A stretch of DNA of 64,000 bases from Rhizobium viscosum (GTDB lineage: Bacteria > Pseudomonadota > Alphaproteobacteria > Rhizobiales > Rhizobiaceae). The notes beneath the pieces are model-generated. The model did no database searches and was not told the origin of the DNA. It worked only from the letters and a program-made list of their open reading frames with translations. Made by a program: the position numbers and the translations under genes. The stretch lies in assembly GCF_014873945.1 (NCBI RefSeq), contig NZ_JADBEC010000001.1, positions 124,001 through 188,000 of the forward strand, written 5' to 3'. Within the stretch, counting starts at the first letter, position 1. Every line of letters starts with the position of its first letter. This document shows positions 17,898-28,076 of this stretch, piece by piece.

Positions 17898-18656
17898 ATG
17901 GCCTTCTTCTCCAAAACGCTTACTACGCTGGCGCTTGCAGCCTCTATCGCCCTTCCGGCTCAGGCATTTGCATTCGATGACCAGCAGAAGAAGGAACTGG
18001 GTGAATTCATCAAGCAGTATCTGATCGAAAATCCGGAGATCATGCTCGACGTGCAGGAAGCGCTGCAGAAAAAGCAGCAGATGGCCCAGCAGGTGAAGGC
18101 CACCATGGCTATTGAGAACAATACGGACAGGATCTTCGATTCAAAAAATGACGTGACGCTCGGCAATCCCAAAGGCGATGTGACCGTCGTCGAATTCTTC
18201 GACTATAACTGCACCTATTGCCGTCACGCCCTGCCCGATATGCAAGCGCTCCTGAAGAAGGACAAGAATGTCCGCTTCGTGCTGAAGGAATTCCCGATCC
18301 TCGGCCCGGATTCGGTTGCCGCACACCGCGTGGCGGATGCCTTCCGCCGGCTTGCGCCGGAAAAGTACAGCGATTTCCATGTCGCGCTGCTTAGCAGCGA
18401 CGGCCGCGCCTCCGAGGACACTGCAATCCAGGTCGCCTCTTCCCTTGGCGTCAGCGAAGACAAAATCCGCGCGGAGATGAAAAAGAGCCCGAACGATGAC
18501 ATCGTGCAGGCGACCTATCAGCTCGCCGCCAATCTCGGGATCAGCGGCACGCCGTCCTACGTGATCGGCAATGAAATGGTGCCCGGCGCCGTCGGCATCG
18601 ACGATCTTGAGGCCAAGGTGAAGAACATGCGGGCCTGCGGCAAGACGAGCTGCTGA
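17898..18656 (+). CDS. DsbA-family thiol:disulfide oxidoreductase
   Basis: 252 residues with a signal peptide (cleavage near AFAFDD, about residue 26), so periplasmic. The thioredoxin-fold active site is CTYC (Cys105, Cys108) after FFDYN, and the cis-proline loop is SGTPSYVIG. An N-terminal helical region (residues 28-78) precedes the fold, as in the Com1/DsbG-like subgroup. Two extra cysteines near the C-terminus (ACGKTSC) are unusual and could form a second disulfide. It likely introduces or isomerises disulfides in exported proteins. Confidence 0.9.
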   Translation: MAFFSKTLTTLALAASIALPAQAFAFDDQQKKELGEFIKQYLIENPEIMLDVQEALQKKQQMAQQVKATMAIENNTDRIFDSKNDVTLGNPKGDVTVVEFFDYNCTYCRHALPDMQALLKKDKNVRFVLKEFPILGPDSVAAHRVADAFRRLAPEKYSDFHVALLSSDGRASEDTAIQVASSLGVSEDKIRAEMKKSPNDDIVQATYQLAANLGISGTPSYVIGNEMVPGAVGIDDLEAKVKNMRACGKTSC

Positions 18657-18900
18657 ACCCGACACTCATCAAATCGCCTAAATCGAAGCGCTTCAGCCAT
18701 GTGGACAAACATGGCGCGGCGTCCCCTGCCGATTCTGTAAGGGCTTTCAATAAGTCCGCGTGGAGTCTATAGGTGGCGCTCGCGCATTCCCGTGCCTTTG
18801 TCGCCGAGGGGCTGGCATCGGACGCGATGAATACATTGAACCGCGTAACGGTTGCTTGATCCACAGAGGTCCACAGCCGGTGCGCCAAACGGAACATTCG

Positions 18901-19338
18901 ATGACGAAAACGATTTTTGTCCTGAACGGGCCCAACCTGAATATGCTGGGCAAGCGAGAACCTGGCATCTATGGCGGCAAGACGCTCAAGGACATCGAGG
19001 CGGACTGCAAGGCTGCGGGCCGCGAACTTGGGTTCGACATCGACTTCCGTCAAAGCAATCACGAAGGCACGCTGGTGGACTGGTTCCACGAGGCGGATGA
19101 AAAGGCCGTCGGCGTTGCCATCAATGCGGGCGCCTATACGCATACGTCGGTCGCGCTGCATGATGCGATCCGTGCCATTTCCATTCCCGTCATCGAACTC
19201 CACATATCCAACGTGCATGCACGGGAAGAATTCCGCCACAAGTCGATGATCGCGCCGGCATGCAAAGGCGTGATCTGCGGCTTCGGGCCTCACAGCTACA
19301 TCCTGGCGCTCCATGCGCTGAAGAACATCACGGCATAA
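18901..19338 (+). CDS. aroQ: Type II 3-dehydroquinate dehydratase
   Basis: 145 residues, the standard length. It catalyses the third step of the shikimate pathway as a dodecamer. The signature FVLNGPNLNMLGKREPGIYG contains catalytic Tyr24, and HISNVHAREEFRHKS supplies the histidine and arginine. The ATG giving MTKTIF is the family start, although the frame is open further upstream. The gene is 21 bp upstream of accB, an arrangement common in proteobacteria. Confidence 0.96.
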   Translation: MTKTIFVLNGPNLNMLGKREPGIYGGKTLKDIEADCKAAGRELGFDIDFRQSNHEGTLVDWFHEADEKAVGVAINAGAYTHTSVALHDAIRAISIPVIELHISNVHAREEFRHKSMIAPACKGVICGFGPHSYILALHALKNITA

Positions 19339-19359
19339 GAAGAAGACAGGGCTACACTC

Positions 19360-19836
19360 ATGGCTGAAAAGAAATCCGGTATCGATCAGGCGCTGATCCG
19401 CGATCTCGCCAACATCCTCAAGGATACCGATCTGACCGAGATCGAAGTCGAGCAGGAGGATCTGCGTATCCGCGTTTCGCGCGCAGGCACGCCCCAGTAC
19501 ATCCAGGCGCCGATCGCGGCCCCCGCCTATGCGGCGGCGGCACCGGTTGCAGCAGCCCCGGTGGCAGTCGCTGCCGCACCGGCCGCGGCAACCCGCAACC
19601 CGGCCAACACCGTCAGCGCACCGATGGTCGGTACGGTCTACATGGCTCCGGCTCCGGGCGCGCGCGCCTTCATCGAGCTCGGCGCGACGGTCAAAGAAGG
19701 CCAGACGCTCCTCATCATCGAAGCGATGAAGACGATGAACCAGATTCCTTCGCCGAAGTCCGGCAAGGTCACTGAAATCCTCGTCGAAGACGGCTCGCCC
19801 GTCGAATACGGCCAGCCGCTCGTCGTCATCGAATAA
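19360..19836 (+). CDS. accB: Acetyl-CoA carboxylase biotin carboxyl carrier protein
   Basis: 158 residues. The N-terminal 40 residues are the family's dimerising region, residues 45-82 are an Ala/Pro-rich linker, and the C-terminal lipoyl/biotinyl domain carries EAMKTMN with the biotinylated Lys124. It carries carboxybiotin between AccC and the carboxyltransferase in the first step of fatty acid synthesis. It is co-transcribed with aroQ upstream and accC 10 bp downstream. Confidence 0.97.
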   Translation: MAEKKSGIDQALIRDLANILKDTDLTEIEVEQEDLRIRVSRAGTPQYIQAPIAAPAYAAAAPVAAAPVAVAAAPAAATRNPANTVSAPMVGTVYMAPAPGARAFIELGATVKEGQTLLIIEAMKTMNQIPSPKSGKVTEILVEDGSPVEYGQPLVVIE

Positions 19837-19846
19837 GGCTTTGCCA

Positions 19847-21199
19847 ATGATTTCGAAGATCCTCATAGCCAATCGCGGCGAGATCGCCCTTCGTGTGCTG
19901 CGCGCCTGCAAGGAGCTCGGCATCGCAAGTGTGGCCGTACATTCGACGGCTGATGCCGACGCCATGCATGTGCGTCTTGCCGACGAAAGTGTGTGCATCG
20001 GCCCGCCGCCATCGCGCGAGAGCTATCTGAACATCCACCAGATCGTCGCGGCCTGCGAGATCACCGGCGCTGACGCCGTGCATCCGGGCTATGGCTTCCT
20101 GTCGGAAAACGCCAAATTCGCCGACATCCTCGAAGCGCACGGCATCACCTTCATCGGCCCGACGGCCGAGCATATCCGCATCATGGGCGACAAGATCACC
20201 GCCAAGACGACTGCGCAGGAACTGGGTATTCCCGTCGTTCCCGGCTCTGACGGCGAAGTGAAGACCGAAGAGGATGCGCTGAAGACGGCTGCCTATATCG
20301 GCTATCCGGTGCTAATCAAGGCAACGGCCGGCGGCGGCGGACGCGGCATGAAGGTCGCCAAGACCGAAGCCGATCTGATCGAAGCCTGGTCGACGGCTCG
20401 CACTGAAGCGGCCGCCGCCTTCGGCAACGACGCCGTCTACATGGAAAAATACCTCGGCAAGCCACGCCACATCGAAATCCAGGTATTTGGCGATGGCGAG
20501 GGCAATGCGGTCCATCTCGGCGAACGCGACTGCTCGCTGCAGCGTCGCCACCAGAAGGTCTGGGAAGAAGCCAATTCTCCGGCGCTCAACGTCGAACAGC
20601 GCATGAAGATCGGCCAGATCTGCGCCGATGCCATGAAGAAGCTGAAATATCGCGGTGCCGGCACGATCGAGTTCCTCTACGAAAATGGCGAGTTCTATTT
20701 CATCGAAATGAACACCCGCCTGCAGGTGGAGCATCCGGTCACGGAAGCCATCACCGGCATCGACCTCGTGCATGAGCAGATCCGCGTCGCCTCCGGTGGC
20801 GGTCTGTCGGTCACGCAGGACGAGGTGCACTTCCAGGGCCACGCCATCGAATGCCGCATCAATGCTGAGGACGCGCGCACCTTCGTGCCCTCGCCTGGCA
20901 CGATCACGCATTTCCATGCACCGGGCGGTCTTGGCGTACGCATCGATTCCGGCGCCTATCAGGGTTACAAGATCCCGCCTTATTACGACAGCCTCATCGG
21001 CAAGCTGATTGTCCATGGCCGTACACGCGTCGAATGCATGATGCGCCTGCGCCGTGCGCTCGATGAATTTGTCGTTGACGGCATCAAGACAACACTGCCA
21101 CTGTTCCAGGATCTCGTTTCCAACCAGGATATCGCCAACGGCGACTATGATATTCATTGGCTGGAAAAGTATCTCGCCAACAGCAAGCCGGCAGCATAG
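19847..21199 (+). CDS. accC: Acetyl-CoA carboxylase, biotin carboxylase subunit
   Basis: 450 residues beginning [20 protein letters not shown]. The ATG is preferred over an in-frame TTG two codons earlier. The ATP-grasp glycine loop is GGGGRGMK, and the catalytic region [14 protein letters not shown] is intact. It carboxylates the biotin on AccB using ATP and bicarbonate. The accB-accC coupling is standard; the downstream aat gene follows by 6 bp. Confidence 0.97.
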   Translation: MISKILIANRGEIALRVLRACKELGIASVAVHSTADADAMHVRLADESVCIGPPPSRESYLNIHQIVAACEITGADAVHPGYGFLSENAKFADILEAHGITFIGPTAEHIRIMGDKITAKTTAQELGIPVVPGSDGEVKTEEDALKTAAYIGYPVLIKATAGGGGRGMKVAKTEADLIEAWSTARTEAAAAFGNDAVYMEKYLGKPRHIEIQVFGDGEGNAVHLGERDCSLQRRHQKVWEEANSPALNVEQRMKIGQICADAMKKLKYRGAGTIEFLYENGEFYFIEMNTRLQVEHPVTEAITGIDLVHEQIRVASGGGLSVTQDEVHFQGHAIECRINAEDARTFVPSPGTITHFHAPGGLGVRIDSGAYQGYKIPPYYDSLIGKLIVHGRTRVECMMRLRRALDEFVVDGIKTTLPLFQDLVSNQDIANGDYDIHWLEKYLANSKPAA

Positions 21200-21205
21200 G
21201 ACAGA

Positions 21206-21823
21206 ATGGCAGGAGCGCGCAGGAAATCGCCAGGTATTACCCCGGAGATCCTCCTGCGCGCCTATTCGATCGGCCTCTTCCCCATGGCCGAATCTGCCGA
21301 CGATCCGGAAATCTTCTGGGTCGAACCTGATGTCCGCGGCGTCCTGCCGCTGGACGATCGTTTCCACGTTTCCAAAAGTCTTCGAAAGACGATCCGGCAA
21401 AAGCCCTTCGATATCCGCTTCAACAGCGCCTTCGATGCCGTCATGACCGCTTGCGCACAAGAGACGGCCGATCGTCCGAGTACCTGGATCAACGAGACGA
21501 TCCGAACGCTCTACTCCGCCCTGCACCGTATGGGCCATGCCCATTCTGTCGAGGCCTGGGATGGCGATGAACTCGTCGGCGGCCTCTATGGTGTTTCTCT
21601 CGGCTCCGCCTTCTTTGGGGAAAGCATGTTCTCGCGGCGCACCGACGCTTCGAAAGCCTGTCTCGTCCATCTCGTCGAGCATCTGAAGCGGCAGCACTTC
21701 ACCCTGCTCGACACGCAATTCACGACAGAGCATCTGAAAACATTCGGGGCACTCGACGTGCCGAAAACGGACTACGCGCTGATGCTCGCCGCGGCGATGG
21801 AATCGCCGCACCTAAAGTTTTAA
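21206..21823 (+). CDS. aat: Leucyl/phenylalanyl-tRNA-protein transferase
   Basis: 205 residues. It adds Leu or Phe to proteins with N-terminal Arg or Lys, marking them for ClpAP degradation by the N-end rule. Family motifs are [26 protein letters not shown], and [16 protein letters not shown]. It begins 6 bp after accC on the same strand and is likely the last gene of the aroQ-accBC-aat operon. Confidence 0.95.
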   Translation: MAGARRKSPGITPEILLRAYSIGLFPMAESADDPEIFWVEPDVRGVLPLDDRFHVSKSLRKTIRQKPFDIRFNSAFDAVMTACAQETADRPSTWINETIRTLYSALHRMGHAHSVEAWDGDELVGGLYGVSLGSAFFGESMFSRRTDASKACLVHLVEHLKRQHFTLLDTQFTTEHLKTFGALDVPKTDYALMLAAAMESPHLKF

Positions 21824-21897
21824 GGTTGAATTTTTCATCCTAGCGTTGATTTTCCGGCTGCTCCGATTAAGGTTGGAACGCAACGGAGGGTGAAATC

Positions 21898-22827
21898 TTG
21901 AAGCAATATTTTGCGGCAGCGATCCTGCTCGCCATGGCTGCCGGGACAGCCGATGCCCGCCCCTATCAGGAAATGTTTCCGAAAAGAACGGATTTCTCCG
22001 ATGAAGAGAAGCCGGTTTTGCAGAAGCTCGACTTCCAACAGGGGGCGATCAGGCTGCCGGCTGCGAAGGCGACGCTGAACGTACCGGATGGGTTCTATTA
22101 TCTCAGCCCTGAAGATACGAAGACCGTGCTCGTCGATATCTGGGGCAACCCTCCGGGCGCGGCGGCTGATGCGTTGGGCATGTTATTTCCTGCACAATAT
22201 TCCCCGACTGATGTCGGGTCATGGGGTTCGGTCATCGAATTCAGCGCGGATGGCTATGTATCGGATGCCGACGCAGCGACGATCGACTACGATGAACTGC
22301 TGCAGAACATCAAGGACTCCATTTCGGAGAGCAATACCGAGCGACAGAAGCAGGGCTTTCCCACGGTGACACTCGTCGGCTGGGCCTCTGCCCCGCATTA
22401 CGACCAATCCGCACACGCCCTGCACTGGGCGCGCGATCTGCTGTTCAACGAGAATGGAAATACGCAGCATACACTGAACTATTCCGTGCGCACGCTGGGC
22501 CGTGAGGGCGTCTTTCAATTCGACTTCGTTGCCGGTCTCGAACAGCTGAAGGAAATCGAGACTGCCGTCCCGACCGTGACCAAGCTCGTACAATTCGACA
22601 AGGGAATGGCCTACAGCGATCACGTGGATGGCGACAAGATCGCTGCCTACGGGATGGCGGGCATGATCGCTGCAGGCGCTGGCGCTAAGGTTGCCGCGAA
22701 GATCGGGCTGCTGGCCATCGCCGCTGCCTTCCTGAAGAAGGCCTGGATCCTTGTCTTTGTGGTATTTGGCGGGGCAGTCAGCTTTGTGAGGAAGCTCTTT
22801 ACCGGCAACAAGACGCCCAACGCATAG
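21898..22827 (+). CDS. DUF2167 membrane protein
   Basis: 309 residues starting at TTG with GGAGGG seven bases upstream. A signal peptide (AAAILLAMAAGTADA) is followed by a DUF2167 periplasmic domain: LDFQQGAIRLP, GFYYLSPEDT, then VTLVGWASAPHYD and HALHWARDL. At the C-terminus are two closely spaced hydrophobic helices (about residues 255-295). DUF2167 proteins are widespread but of unknown function. It stands alone, about 75 bp after aat. Confidence 0.8.
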   Translation: MKQYFAAAILLAMAAGTADARPYQEMFPKRTDFSDEEKPVLQKLDFQQGAIRLPAAKATLNVPDGFYYLSPEDTKTVLVDIWGNPPGAAADALGMLFPAQYSPTDVGSWGSVIEFSADGYVSDADAATIDYDELLQNIKDSISESNTERQKQGFPTVTLVGWASAPHYDQSAHALHWARDLLFNENGNTQHTLNYSVRTLGREGVFQFDFVAGLEQLKEIETAVPTVTKLVQFDKGMAYSDHVDGDKIAAYGMAGMIAAGAGAKVAAKIGLLAIAAAFLKKAWILVFVVFGGAVSFVRKLFTGNKTPNA

Positions 22828-22946
22828 CGGCCAGCATCAGCAGGCCTGTCGCATCGAACGATCTTATGCGACGCACCCGGCGCCACTATCATCTTGCTGT
22901 AGATAGTTATTTGCAGCTAAAAGCCCGGTCGATCAGGCGCGCGTCC

Positions 22947-23387
22947 TTACTTGGCGCCGGCGCTGTCCGGCGGCGGGACGTCGGAGTTCTGCTTGCAGTC
23001 CTTCAGCCAGACGTCATAGATCGGATGCTCGACGGCATTGAGGCCGGGGCTGTCGGCAAACATCCAGCCGGTGAAGATGCGGCGGATCTTGCGGTCCAGC
23101 GTGATCTCATCGACTTCAACAAAACCATCGATCTTCTGGGCTTCCGACTGGTCGCGCGAATAACAGGCCTTCGGCGTCACCTGCAAGGCGCCGAACTGTA
23201 CGGTCTCGTTGACATAGACGTCAAACGTCGTGATGCGACCGGTGATTTTGTCGAGGCCGGAGAAGACGGCGACCGGATTGTCGATGCGGGCAGCCTGTGC
23301 CTGATTGGAAAGAAGCCCGGCGGACAGCGCCAACAGCGATACAGCTCCCGCAGCCGGCAGGACCGTGTTTCGCAGGGAAAGCTTCAT
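22947..23387 (-). CDS. DUF2155 exported protein
   Basis: 146 residues with a signal peptide ending near NQAQAA. The body is the DUF2155 domain: VFSGLDKITGRITTFDVYV, FGALQVTPKACYSRD, and RIFTGWMFADSPGLNAVEHP. Two conserved cysteines (in KACYS and LKDCK) may form a disulfide. The family is alphaproteobacterial and uncharacterised. It is the downstream neighbour of the NDUFA12-like gene on the same strand, 117 bp apart, an association I recall as common in rhizobia. Confidence 0.85.
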   Translation of the reverse strand: MKLSLRNTVLPAAGAVSLLALSAGLLSNQAQAARIDNPVAVFSGLDKITGRITTFDVYVNETVQFGALQVTPKACYSRDQSEAQKIDGFVEVDEITLDRKIRRIFTGWMFADSPGLNAVEHPIYDVWLKDCKQNSDVPPPDSAGAK

Positions 23388-23504
23388 ATCTACCCGTCTC
23401 CAGCACATATCAGGTTCATGGCCGCAGCGATTGCGGCCAACCTGCGGGTAAAGGTCAATTGTGGCCAAAGCGCGGGGCAGGACCCGCCATCGGATGCCTT
23501 GATC

Positions 23505-23900
23505 TCAGTTACCGGGCGTCCAGGCGTCGTAGTCACCCGTCACGCGCGGACGTTCGCCCGCAACGGACAGCGAGCCTGGCGGACGATAGGCCTGCGGCGA
23601 ACCTGTGGGATTGGGGCGATGCGGCTTCTGCCATTCCTTGGCAACGTAGGTTTCCTTGGACGGAGGAACGTCAGTGCGGTGATGCATCCAGCCGTGCCAG
23701 CCCGGAGGAATGGCGGAAGCTTCGGCGTAACCTTTGTAGATCACCCAACGCTTCGGCAGGCCGTAAGAGGAAAGACCGCCTTCGTAATAGACATTGCCCA
23801 ACTCGTCTTCACCAACACGCTTGAAGCCGCGAAGGGCGAACAGCGTGCCGAAAGTGTAATTGTTCCACCAGGTGAAGGTGTGCAGCAGGAACTTGATCAT
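23505..23900 (-). CDS. NADH:ubiquinone oxidoreductase subunit, NDUFA12-like
   Basis: 131 residues matching the NDUFA12/B17.2 family: WWNNYTFGTLFALRGFKRVG, then DELGNVYYE and RWVIYKG. Next comes the signature IPPGWHGWMHHRTDVPP. Mitochondrial NDUFA12 is an accessory subunit of complex I, and alphaproteobacteria carry a homologue outside the nuo operon. It should bind the peripheral arm on the cytoplasmic side. With the NDUFS4-like gene at the window start, this is one of two supernumerary-type subunits here. Confidence 0.93.
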   Translation of the reverse strand: MIKFLLHTFTWWNNYTFGTLFALRGFKRVGEDELGNVYYEGGLSSYGLPKRWVIYKGYAEASAIPPGWHGWMHHRTDVPPSKETYVAKEWQKPHRPNPTGSPQAYRPPGSLSVAGERPRVTGDYDAWTPGN

Positions 23901-24002
23901 GTCTTTTCCTCGTGGCCGCAGGACGCGGACGAAAGCAGATAGGCTTTTTCGCTTATGCCGCCGCCAAGCCGAATTGTCCAGTGATTCCCGCCGAAACTGC
24001 GG

Positions 24003-24470
24003 TCATTTGAGAGCCATCTTGAAACCGAGATGCGACGGCTTGAAACCCAGTCTTTCGTAGAAACGATGGGCATCCGTGCGTATTGCATTCGATGTCAGTT
24101 GGACGAGCCGTACGCCGCGACCTTTCGCCTCGGCAATGGCAAATTCGATCATCCGCGCACCAATCCCCTGCCCACGCAGATCGGCGCGCGTCTGCACCGC
24201 CTCGATGATCATGGCGGATGAGCCGCGTGCATTGAGCGAGGTGGTAATCATCGTCTGAAAGGTGCCGACGACATCACCTTCCCGCTCGGCCACAAAAAGC
24301 GTCTGGTTGGAAGACGCCTCTATCGTCGCAAAGGCAAGGGCATAGTCTGCATAGGCCTCGGGATCGCTCGTGTCACCATGGCCGCCAAGCGGATCGGCGG
24401 CAAACATGGCGATCAAAGCCGGCAGATCAGCCTCGCGCGCCTTGCGGATGATGATGTCGGCTGCGGCCAT
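24003..24470 (-). CDS. GNAT-family N-acetyltransferase
   Basis: 155 residues. The acetyl-CoA binding motif A is visible as RADLRGQGIGARMIEFAI, and motif B ends in FYERLGFKPSHLGF. Substrate is unknown. The ATG lies one base after the stop codon of the upstream GNAT gene, so the two are translationally coupled and probably act or are regulated together. The Shine-Dalgarno (GAGG) is inside the upstream gene. Confidence 0.85.
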   Translation of the reverse strand: MAAADIIIRKAREADLPALIAMFAADPLGGHGDTSDPEAYADYALAFATIEASSNQTLFVAEREGDVVGTFQTMITTSLNARGSSAMIIEAVQTRADLRGQGIGARMIEFAIAEAKGRGVRLVQLTSNAIRTDAHRFYERLGFKPSHLGFKMALK

Positions 24471-24471
24471 T

Positions 24472-24978
24472 TCAATGCGCCTCAAGGGCCTTTTCGAAGA
24501 TCAGCGTCGGAATGCCAGACTGGCCGGAACCGCTGTTTTCGTTGCGGCTGGCCTCGACGAAACCGAGCCTTGAGTAGAAGTGGGCAGCTTCGTGGTTCTG
24601 AACCTCGACCTCCAGCCGCATGATCTCGGCATCCGGAAAGCAAGTTTCGAGTTCGGCGAAGATATCGCGACCGATGCCCTGGCGCTGCAGATCAGGCTTC
24701 ACGTAAAGAAGGTGCAGCATGACGGTTTTCGTCATCTCCGATGACATGGCCGCATAACCCATGCCGCCGATGTCTCGGCCGTCATCGGCAACGAGGAATT
24801 CGGCATTCTTCTTTGTCAGCCGCGCCTTCAGCGCAGCCGGCGAAAAGAGATTGGCGATCAGCTCATCGACCTTTGCCACGCCGTGGCTAGCGTCATAGGC
24901 GGTATGAAAGCTCTCGACCAATAGGGCGCGGACCTTCTTCAGGTCGCGCTCACTGGCCGTACGAACGAAATAAACCAA
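24472..24978 (-). CDS. GNAT-family N-acetyltransferase
   Basis: 168 residues. The acetyl-CoA loop is LQRQGIGRDIFAELE, and the C-terminal part carries HFYSRLGFVEASRNE. Substrate is unknown. It is the upstream member of a coupled GNAT pair, immediately downstream of gatB (65 bp) on the same strand. Confidence 0.85.
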   Translation of the reverse strand: MVYFVRTASERDLKKVRALLVESFHTAYDASHGVAKVDELIANLFSPAALKARLTKKNAEFLVADDGRDIGGMGYAAMSSEMTKTVMLHLLYVKPDLQRQGIGRDIFAELETCFPDAEIMRLEVEVQNHEAAHFYSRLGFVEASRNENSGSGQSGIPTLIFEKALEAH

Positions 24979-25043
24979 GACCTTCTCCTTGCGGCATCGG
25001 CCTTCCGAAAACCGCTTCTGACCGTTCGGCCAAAGCCGTTGGC

Positions 25044-26549
25044 TTATTCTTCCTCGATGCCGAGCTTGGCCTTGACAAGAGCCTGAACGGCCTGCGGATT
25101 GGCCTTGCCGCCGGTCGCCTTCATGACCTGGCCGACGAACCAGCCGGCAAGCGTCGGCTTCGCCTTGACCTTGGCGACCTGATCGGGGTTGGCGGCGATG
25201 ATCTCATCGACGGCCTTCTCGATCGCGCCGGTATCCGTCACCTGCTTCAGGCCGCGGCTTTCGACGATCTCGGCGGGGTCGCCGCCTTCGTTGAGGATGA
25301 TTTCAAAAACATCCTTGGCGATCTTGCCGGAGATGGTCTCCGCCTTGATGAGGTCGATGATGGCGCCGAGCTGAGCCGGAGAAACAGGCGTTTCCTCGAT
25401 ATCCTTGCCGGTGCGGTTCAGCGCACCGAGCAGGTCGTTGATGACCCAGTTGGCGGCAGCCTTGCCGTCACGGCCTTCGGCAACGGCTTCGAAGTAGTCG
25501 GCGATCGCCTTTTCCGAGACGAGCACCGAAGCGTCGTAGATCGAGAGACCGAGCTCACGAACGAAACGCTCTTTTTTGTCGTCGGGCAGCTCCGGCAGAT
25601 GCTGAGCCAGATCACGGACAAAAGCATCGTCGAATTCGAGCGGCAGTAGGTCCGGATCGGGGAAATAGCGATAGTCATGCGCATCTTCCTTGGTGCGCAT
25701 GGACCGCGTCTCGCCCTTGTTCGGATCGAACAGACGGGTTTCCTGATCGATCGAACCGCCGTCCTCCAGAATGCCGATCTGGCGGCGGGCTTCGTATTCG
25801 ATGGCTTGGCCGATGAAGCGGATGGAGTTGACATTCTTGATTTCGCAGCGCGTGCCGAAGGGCTCGCCCGGGCGGCGCACGGAGACGTTGACGTCGGCGC
25901 GCATGGAGCCTTCATCCATGTTGCCGTCGCAGGTGCCAAGGTAGCGCACGATCGAGCGCAGCTTCGTCATGTAGGCCTTGGCCTCATCCGACGTGCGCAT
26001 ATCCGGCTTGGAGACGATTTCCATCAACGCAACGCCGGAACGGTTGAGGTCCACATAGGACATAGTCGGATGCTGGTCGTGCATCGACTTACCGGCGTCC
26101 TGTTCCAGGTGCAGGCGCTCGATGCCGATCTCGATATCCTCGAACTGGCCCTGGCGGTCCGGGCCGAGGGAGATGACAATCTTGCCCTCGCCGACGATCG
26201 GGTCCTTGTACTGCGAGATCTGATAGCCCTGCGGCAGGTCCGGATAGAAATAGTTCTTGCGGTCGAAGACCGAACGCTTGTTGATCGCGGCCTTCAGGCC
26301 GAGGCCGGTGCGCACCGCCTGCTTGACACATTCCTCGTTGATGACGGGCAGCATGCCGGGCATGGCCGCATCGACGAGCGAGACGTTCGAATTCTGCGGC
26401 TTGCCGAATTCCGTCGAGGCGCCGGAGAAAAGCTTGGAATTGGAAAGCACCTGGGCATGGACTTCCAAGCCGATGATGACTTCCCAATCGCCGGTGGCGC
26501 CGGGGATATAACGTTTCGGATCAGGCGTGCGAACGTCGACAATGGTCAT
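25044..26549 (-). CDS. gatB: Asp-tRNA(Asn)/Glu-tRNA(Gln) amidotransferase subunit B
   Basis: 501 residues from the ATG at 26549. GatB is the kinase/tRNA-binding subunit of GatCAB, which converts misacylated Glu-tRNA(Gln) or Asp-tRNA(Asn). Visible motifs are [38 protein letters not shown], and [16 protein letters not shown]; the C-terminal YqeY-like tail runs to LGIEEE. A TTG ten codons upstream has no Shine-Dalgarno. gatB is separated from gatCA by about 4 kb, as in other rhizobia. Confidence 0.97.
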   Translation of the reverse strand: MTIVDVRTPDPKRYIPGATGDWEVIIGLEVHAQVLSNSKLFSGASTEFGKPQNSNVSLVDAAMPGMLPVINEECVKQAVRTGLGLKAAINKRSVFDRKNYFYPDLPQGYQISQYKDPIVGEGKIVISLGPDRQGQFEDIEIGIERLHLEQDAGKSMHDQHPTMSYVDLNRSGVALMEIVSKPDMRTSDEAKAYMTKLRSIVRYLGTCDGNMDEGSMRADVNVSVRRPGEPFGTRCEIKNVNSIRFIGQAIEYEARRQIGILEDGGSIDQETRLFDPNKGETRSMRTKEDAHDYRYFPDPDLLPLEFDDAFVRDLAQHLPELPDDKKERFVRELGLSIYDASVLVSEKAIADYFEAVAEGRDGKAAANWVINDLLGALNRTGKDIEETPVSPAQLGAIIDLIKAETISGKIAKDVFEIILNEGGDPAEIVESRGLKQVTDTGAIEKAVDEIIAANPDQVAKVKAKPTLAGWFVGQVMKATGGKANPQAVQALVKAKLGIEEE

Positions 26550-26626
26550 GAGATGCTCTTCGAAGGCTGTTCTTTTCAACAGGTGAGGTAAAGGAAATGG
26601 CCTGCCGGTGCAAGGCTTTCGGCAGC

Positions 26627-27136
26627 CTAGAAACCCGGGCCGTAGCCTTCCGGCTCTTGCGGGCCAAGATGCTTGCTGAGACCGACTGATGGCACGTCGC
26701 GGTCTAGCTTCGGATTATAGGCGACCGAAAGCCAGTGGATCGCGTAGCCGTGCTTCTGGAAAAAGGAGATCGCCTCTGTATTTCCAGAATGGGTCTGCAT
26801 CGCAGCCTGCTCAAAACCCTGCTCAAAGATATCGGCCTCGATACGCTCCAGCAGTGCAGTACCAAGCCCCTGACGGTTGAAACTCGGATCGATCCAGAAG
26901 TCGGAAATGGTCTCGTCCAGCCCTTCGCGCGCGGCCCAGCCGGCGACCTGCCCGTTCTGTTCAACGACAGTGATGGTGAGCCAGTTGCTGTCCACGAACG
27001 TTCGGAAGGCAGTACGGGCTCCATCCGTCATGGCGTCCGATTCGCCGATCAATGCCATCGCTCTTTGCCAGGCTCGCAAGCCGATTTCGCTCAAGAGTTG
27101 CGTGTCGCCTTCGCGGGCATTGCGAATGTGGATCAA
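26627..27136 (-). CDS. GNAT-family N-acetyltransferase
   Basis: 169 residues from a TTG ([11 protein letters not shown]) with GGAGG five bases upstream; the open frame extends 21 codons further but without family character. Motif A is [15 protein letters not shown], and [11 protein letters not shown] closes the fold. It lies 77 bp upstream of gatB on the same strand and is divergent from the YjhX-family gene. In E. coli the GNAT protein YjhQ is paired with YjhX, but there the genes are adjacent and co-directional. Confidence 0.8.
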   Translation of the reverse strand: MIHIRNAREGDTQLLSEIGLRAWQRAMALIGESDAMTDGARTAFRTFVDSNWLTITVVEQNGQVAGWAAREGLDETISDFWIDPSFNRQGLGTALLERIEADIFEQGFEQAAMQTHSGNTEAISFFQKHGYAIHWLSVAYNPKLDRDVPSVGLSKHLGPQEPEGYGPGF

Positions 27137-27457
27137 TGGCACCTCCGCGTTACTACAGAGAGTAGACCATTGAGTCGGGGAGTTTTCCAGCCCCTGCAAT
27201 GAGATGAAGAAGCGAAAGCAATATTATGGGCGGCTTTTTTGTTCCGCTGCGCCTGCTTGACCGGATTGTGGTTGCTGATAAAAAGCCCGTCAGAGGTGTT
27301 TTATGTCTAACCTGCCTGAGACCCGGTAAAGGCCCTGCCCGCAAGCACAGCTTCGCGCGCATGGGCCCGAAAAACGAAGCCGCGGCGTATCGGCTAAGCC
27401 CGATCGCCAAATCGTTTTCGTGCGCCTTCATGAAGGCGCGTTTCCGGATCAACAGCA

Positions 27458-27715
27458 ATGGACATCTCGCGCGCAGAACAGCGCATCCTGCACCTTATGG
27501 CCCAGGGCGGCCGTATCGAAATTACCCGCGATGACAATAAAAAGATCGAAACGGTGAGTTGTTTCACCCGCGACGGCTGGGTCTATCCCGGCTTCGGCAT
27601 GGAGCTTTTCCGCAAGCTGAAACGGCTGAAGGCAATCAAATCTTCCGCCGGTCAGCCCTATCGGATCACCGAAAGAGGACTGCAGCTCGTCAGGTCGCAG
27701 CTCGATAATAGATAG
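27458..27715 (+). CDS. YjhX family protein (UPF0386; possible toxin)
   Basis: 85 residues matching UPF0386/YjhX: MDISRAEQRILHLMAQGGRI at the N-terminus and PYRITERGLQLVRSQLDNR at the C-terminus, a winged-helix-like profile. E. coli YjhX has been described as the toxin of a YjhX/YjhQ pair, but most rhizobial members stand alone and their activity is untested. No antitoxin is co-directional here; the nearest acetyltransferase is divergent, 321 bp away. The gene is preceded by a 258-bp spacer. Confidence 0.8.
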   Translation: MDISRAEQRILHLMAQGGRIEITRDDNKKIETVSCFTRDGWVYPGFGMELFRKLKRLKAIKSSAGQPYRITERGLQLVRSQLDNR

Positions 27716-27767
27716 GTCTGACAAGCGCCTGGCCGTGCGGCGACGTCGTCGTGCGGCCAGGAACGTT

Positions 27768-28043
27768 TCAGAGCTTTTCAGAAAGCTCTGTGCGCATCGC
27801 CGTCCACTCCTCGGCAATCGTGCCTGCTCCGATCGTCTTGCCGGCGCGGCGATACCAGTAGCCGGCGTTCCAGTCGTCGCCTTCAACGCGATGGCAAAGG
27901 GCATGGCCCCAGTCGAAAACCTGTTCACCCTCGTGGTTCTGGCAGATTTCGTGAACCGCCTCCCACTCTGCGCCTAATTTAAAGCCGTTGGCAGCGAGGC
28001 GATCAAAGGCCCCGATCAACCGCGCAAGATCTTGTTTCGGCAT
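27768..28043 (-). CDS. Conserved hypothetical protein, 91 residues
   Basis: A soluble acidic protein of 91 residues with a helical N-terminus (MPKQDLARLIGAFDRLAANG) and a Trp/His-rich middle (VFDWGHALCHRVEGDDWNAG), then YWYRRAGKT. The aromatic-rich pattern and good start (GAGGAGG upstream on the minus strand) make it a real gene. I do not recognise a named domain. It is convergent with the YjhX gene and lies 72 bp downstream of the slipin gene on the same strand. Confidence 0.7.
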   Translation of the reverse strand: MPKQDLARLIGAFDRLAANGFKLGAEWEAVHEICQNHEGEQVFDWGHALCHRVEGDDWNAGYWYRRAGKTIGAGTIAEEWTAMRTELSEKL

Positions 28044-28076
28044 GAGGCCCTCCTCGCAAAGACCTCCTTCTATAAC

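Noticed and set aside
20312..21811. A 499-codon minus-strand ORF
   Set aside because: It lies antisense to accC and aat, which have clear motifs. No domain or ribosome site in the ORF.
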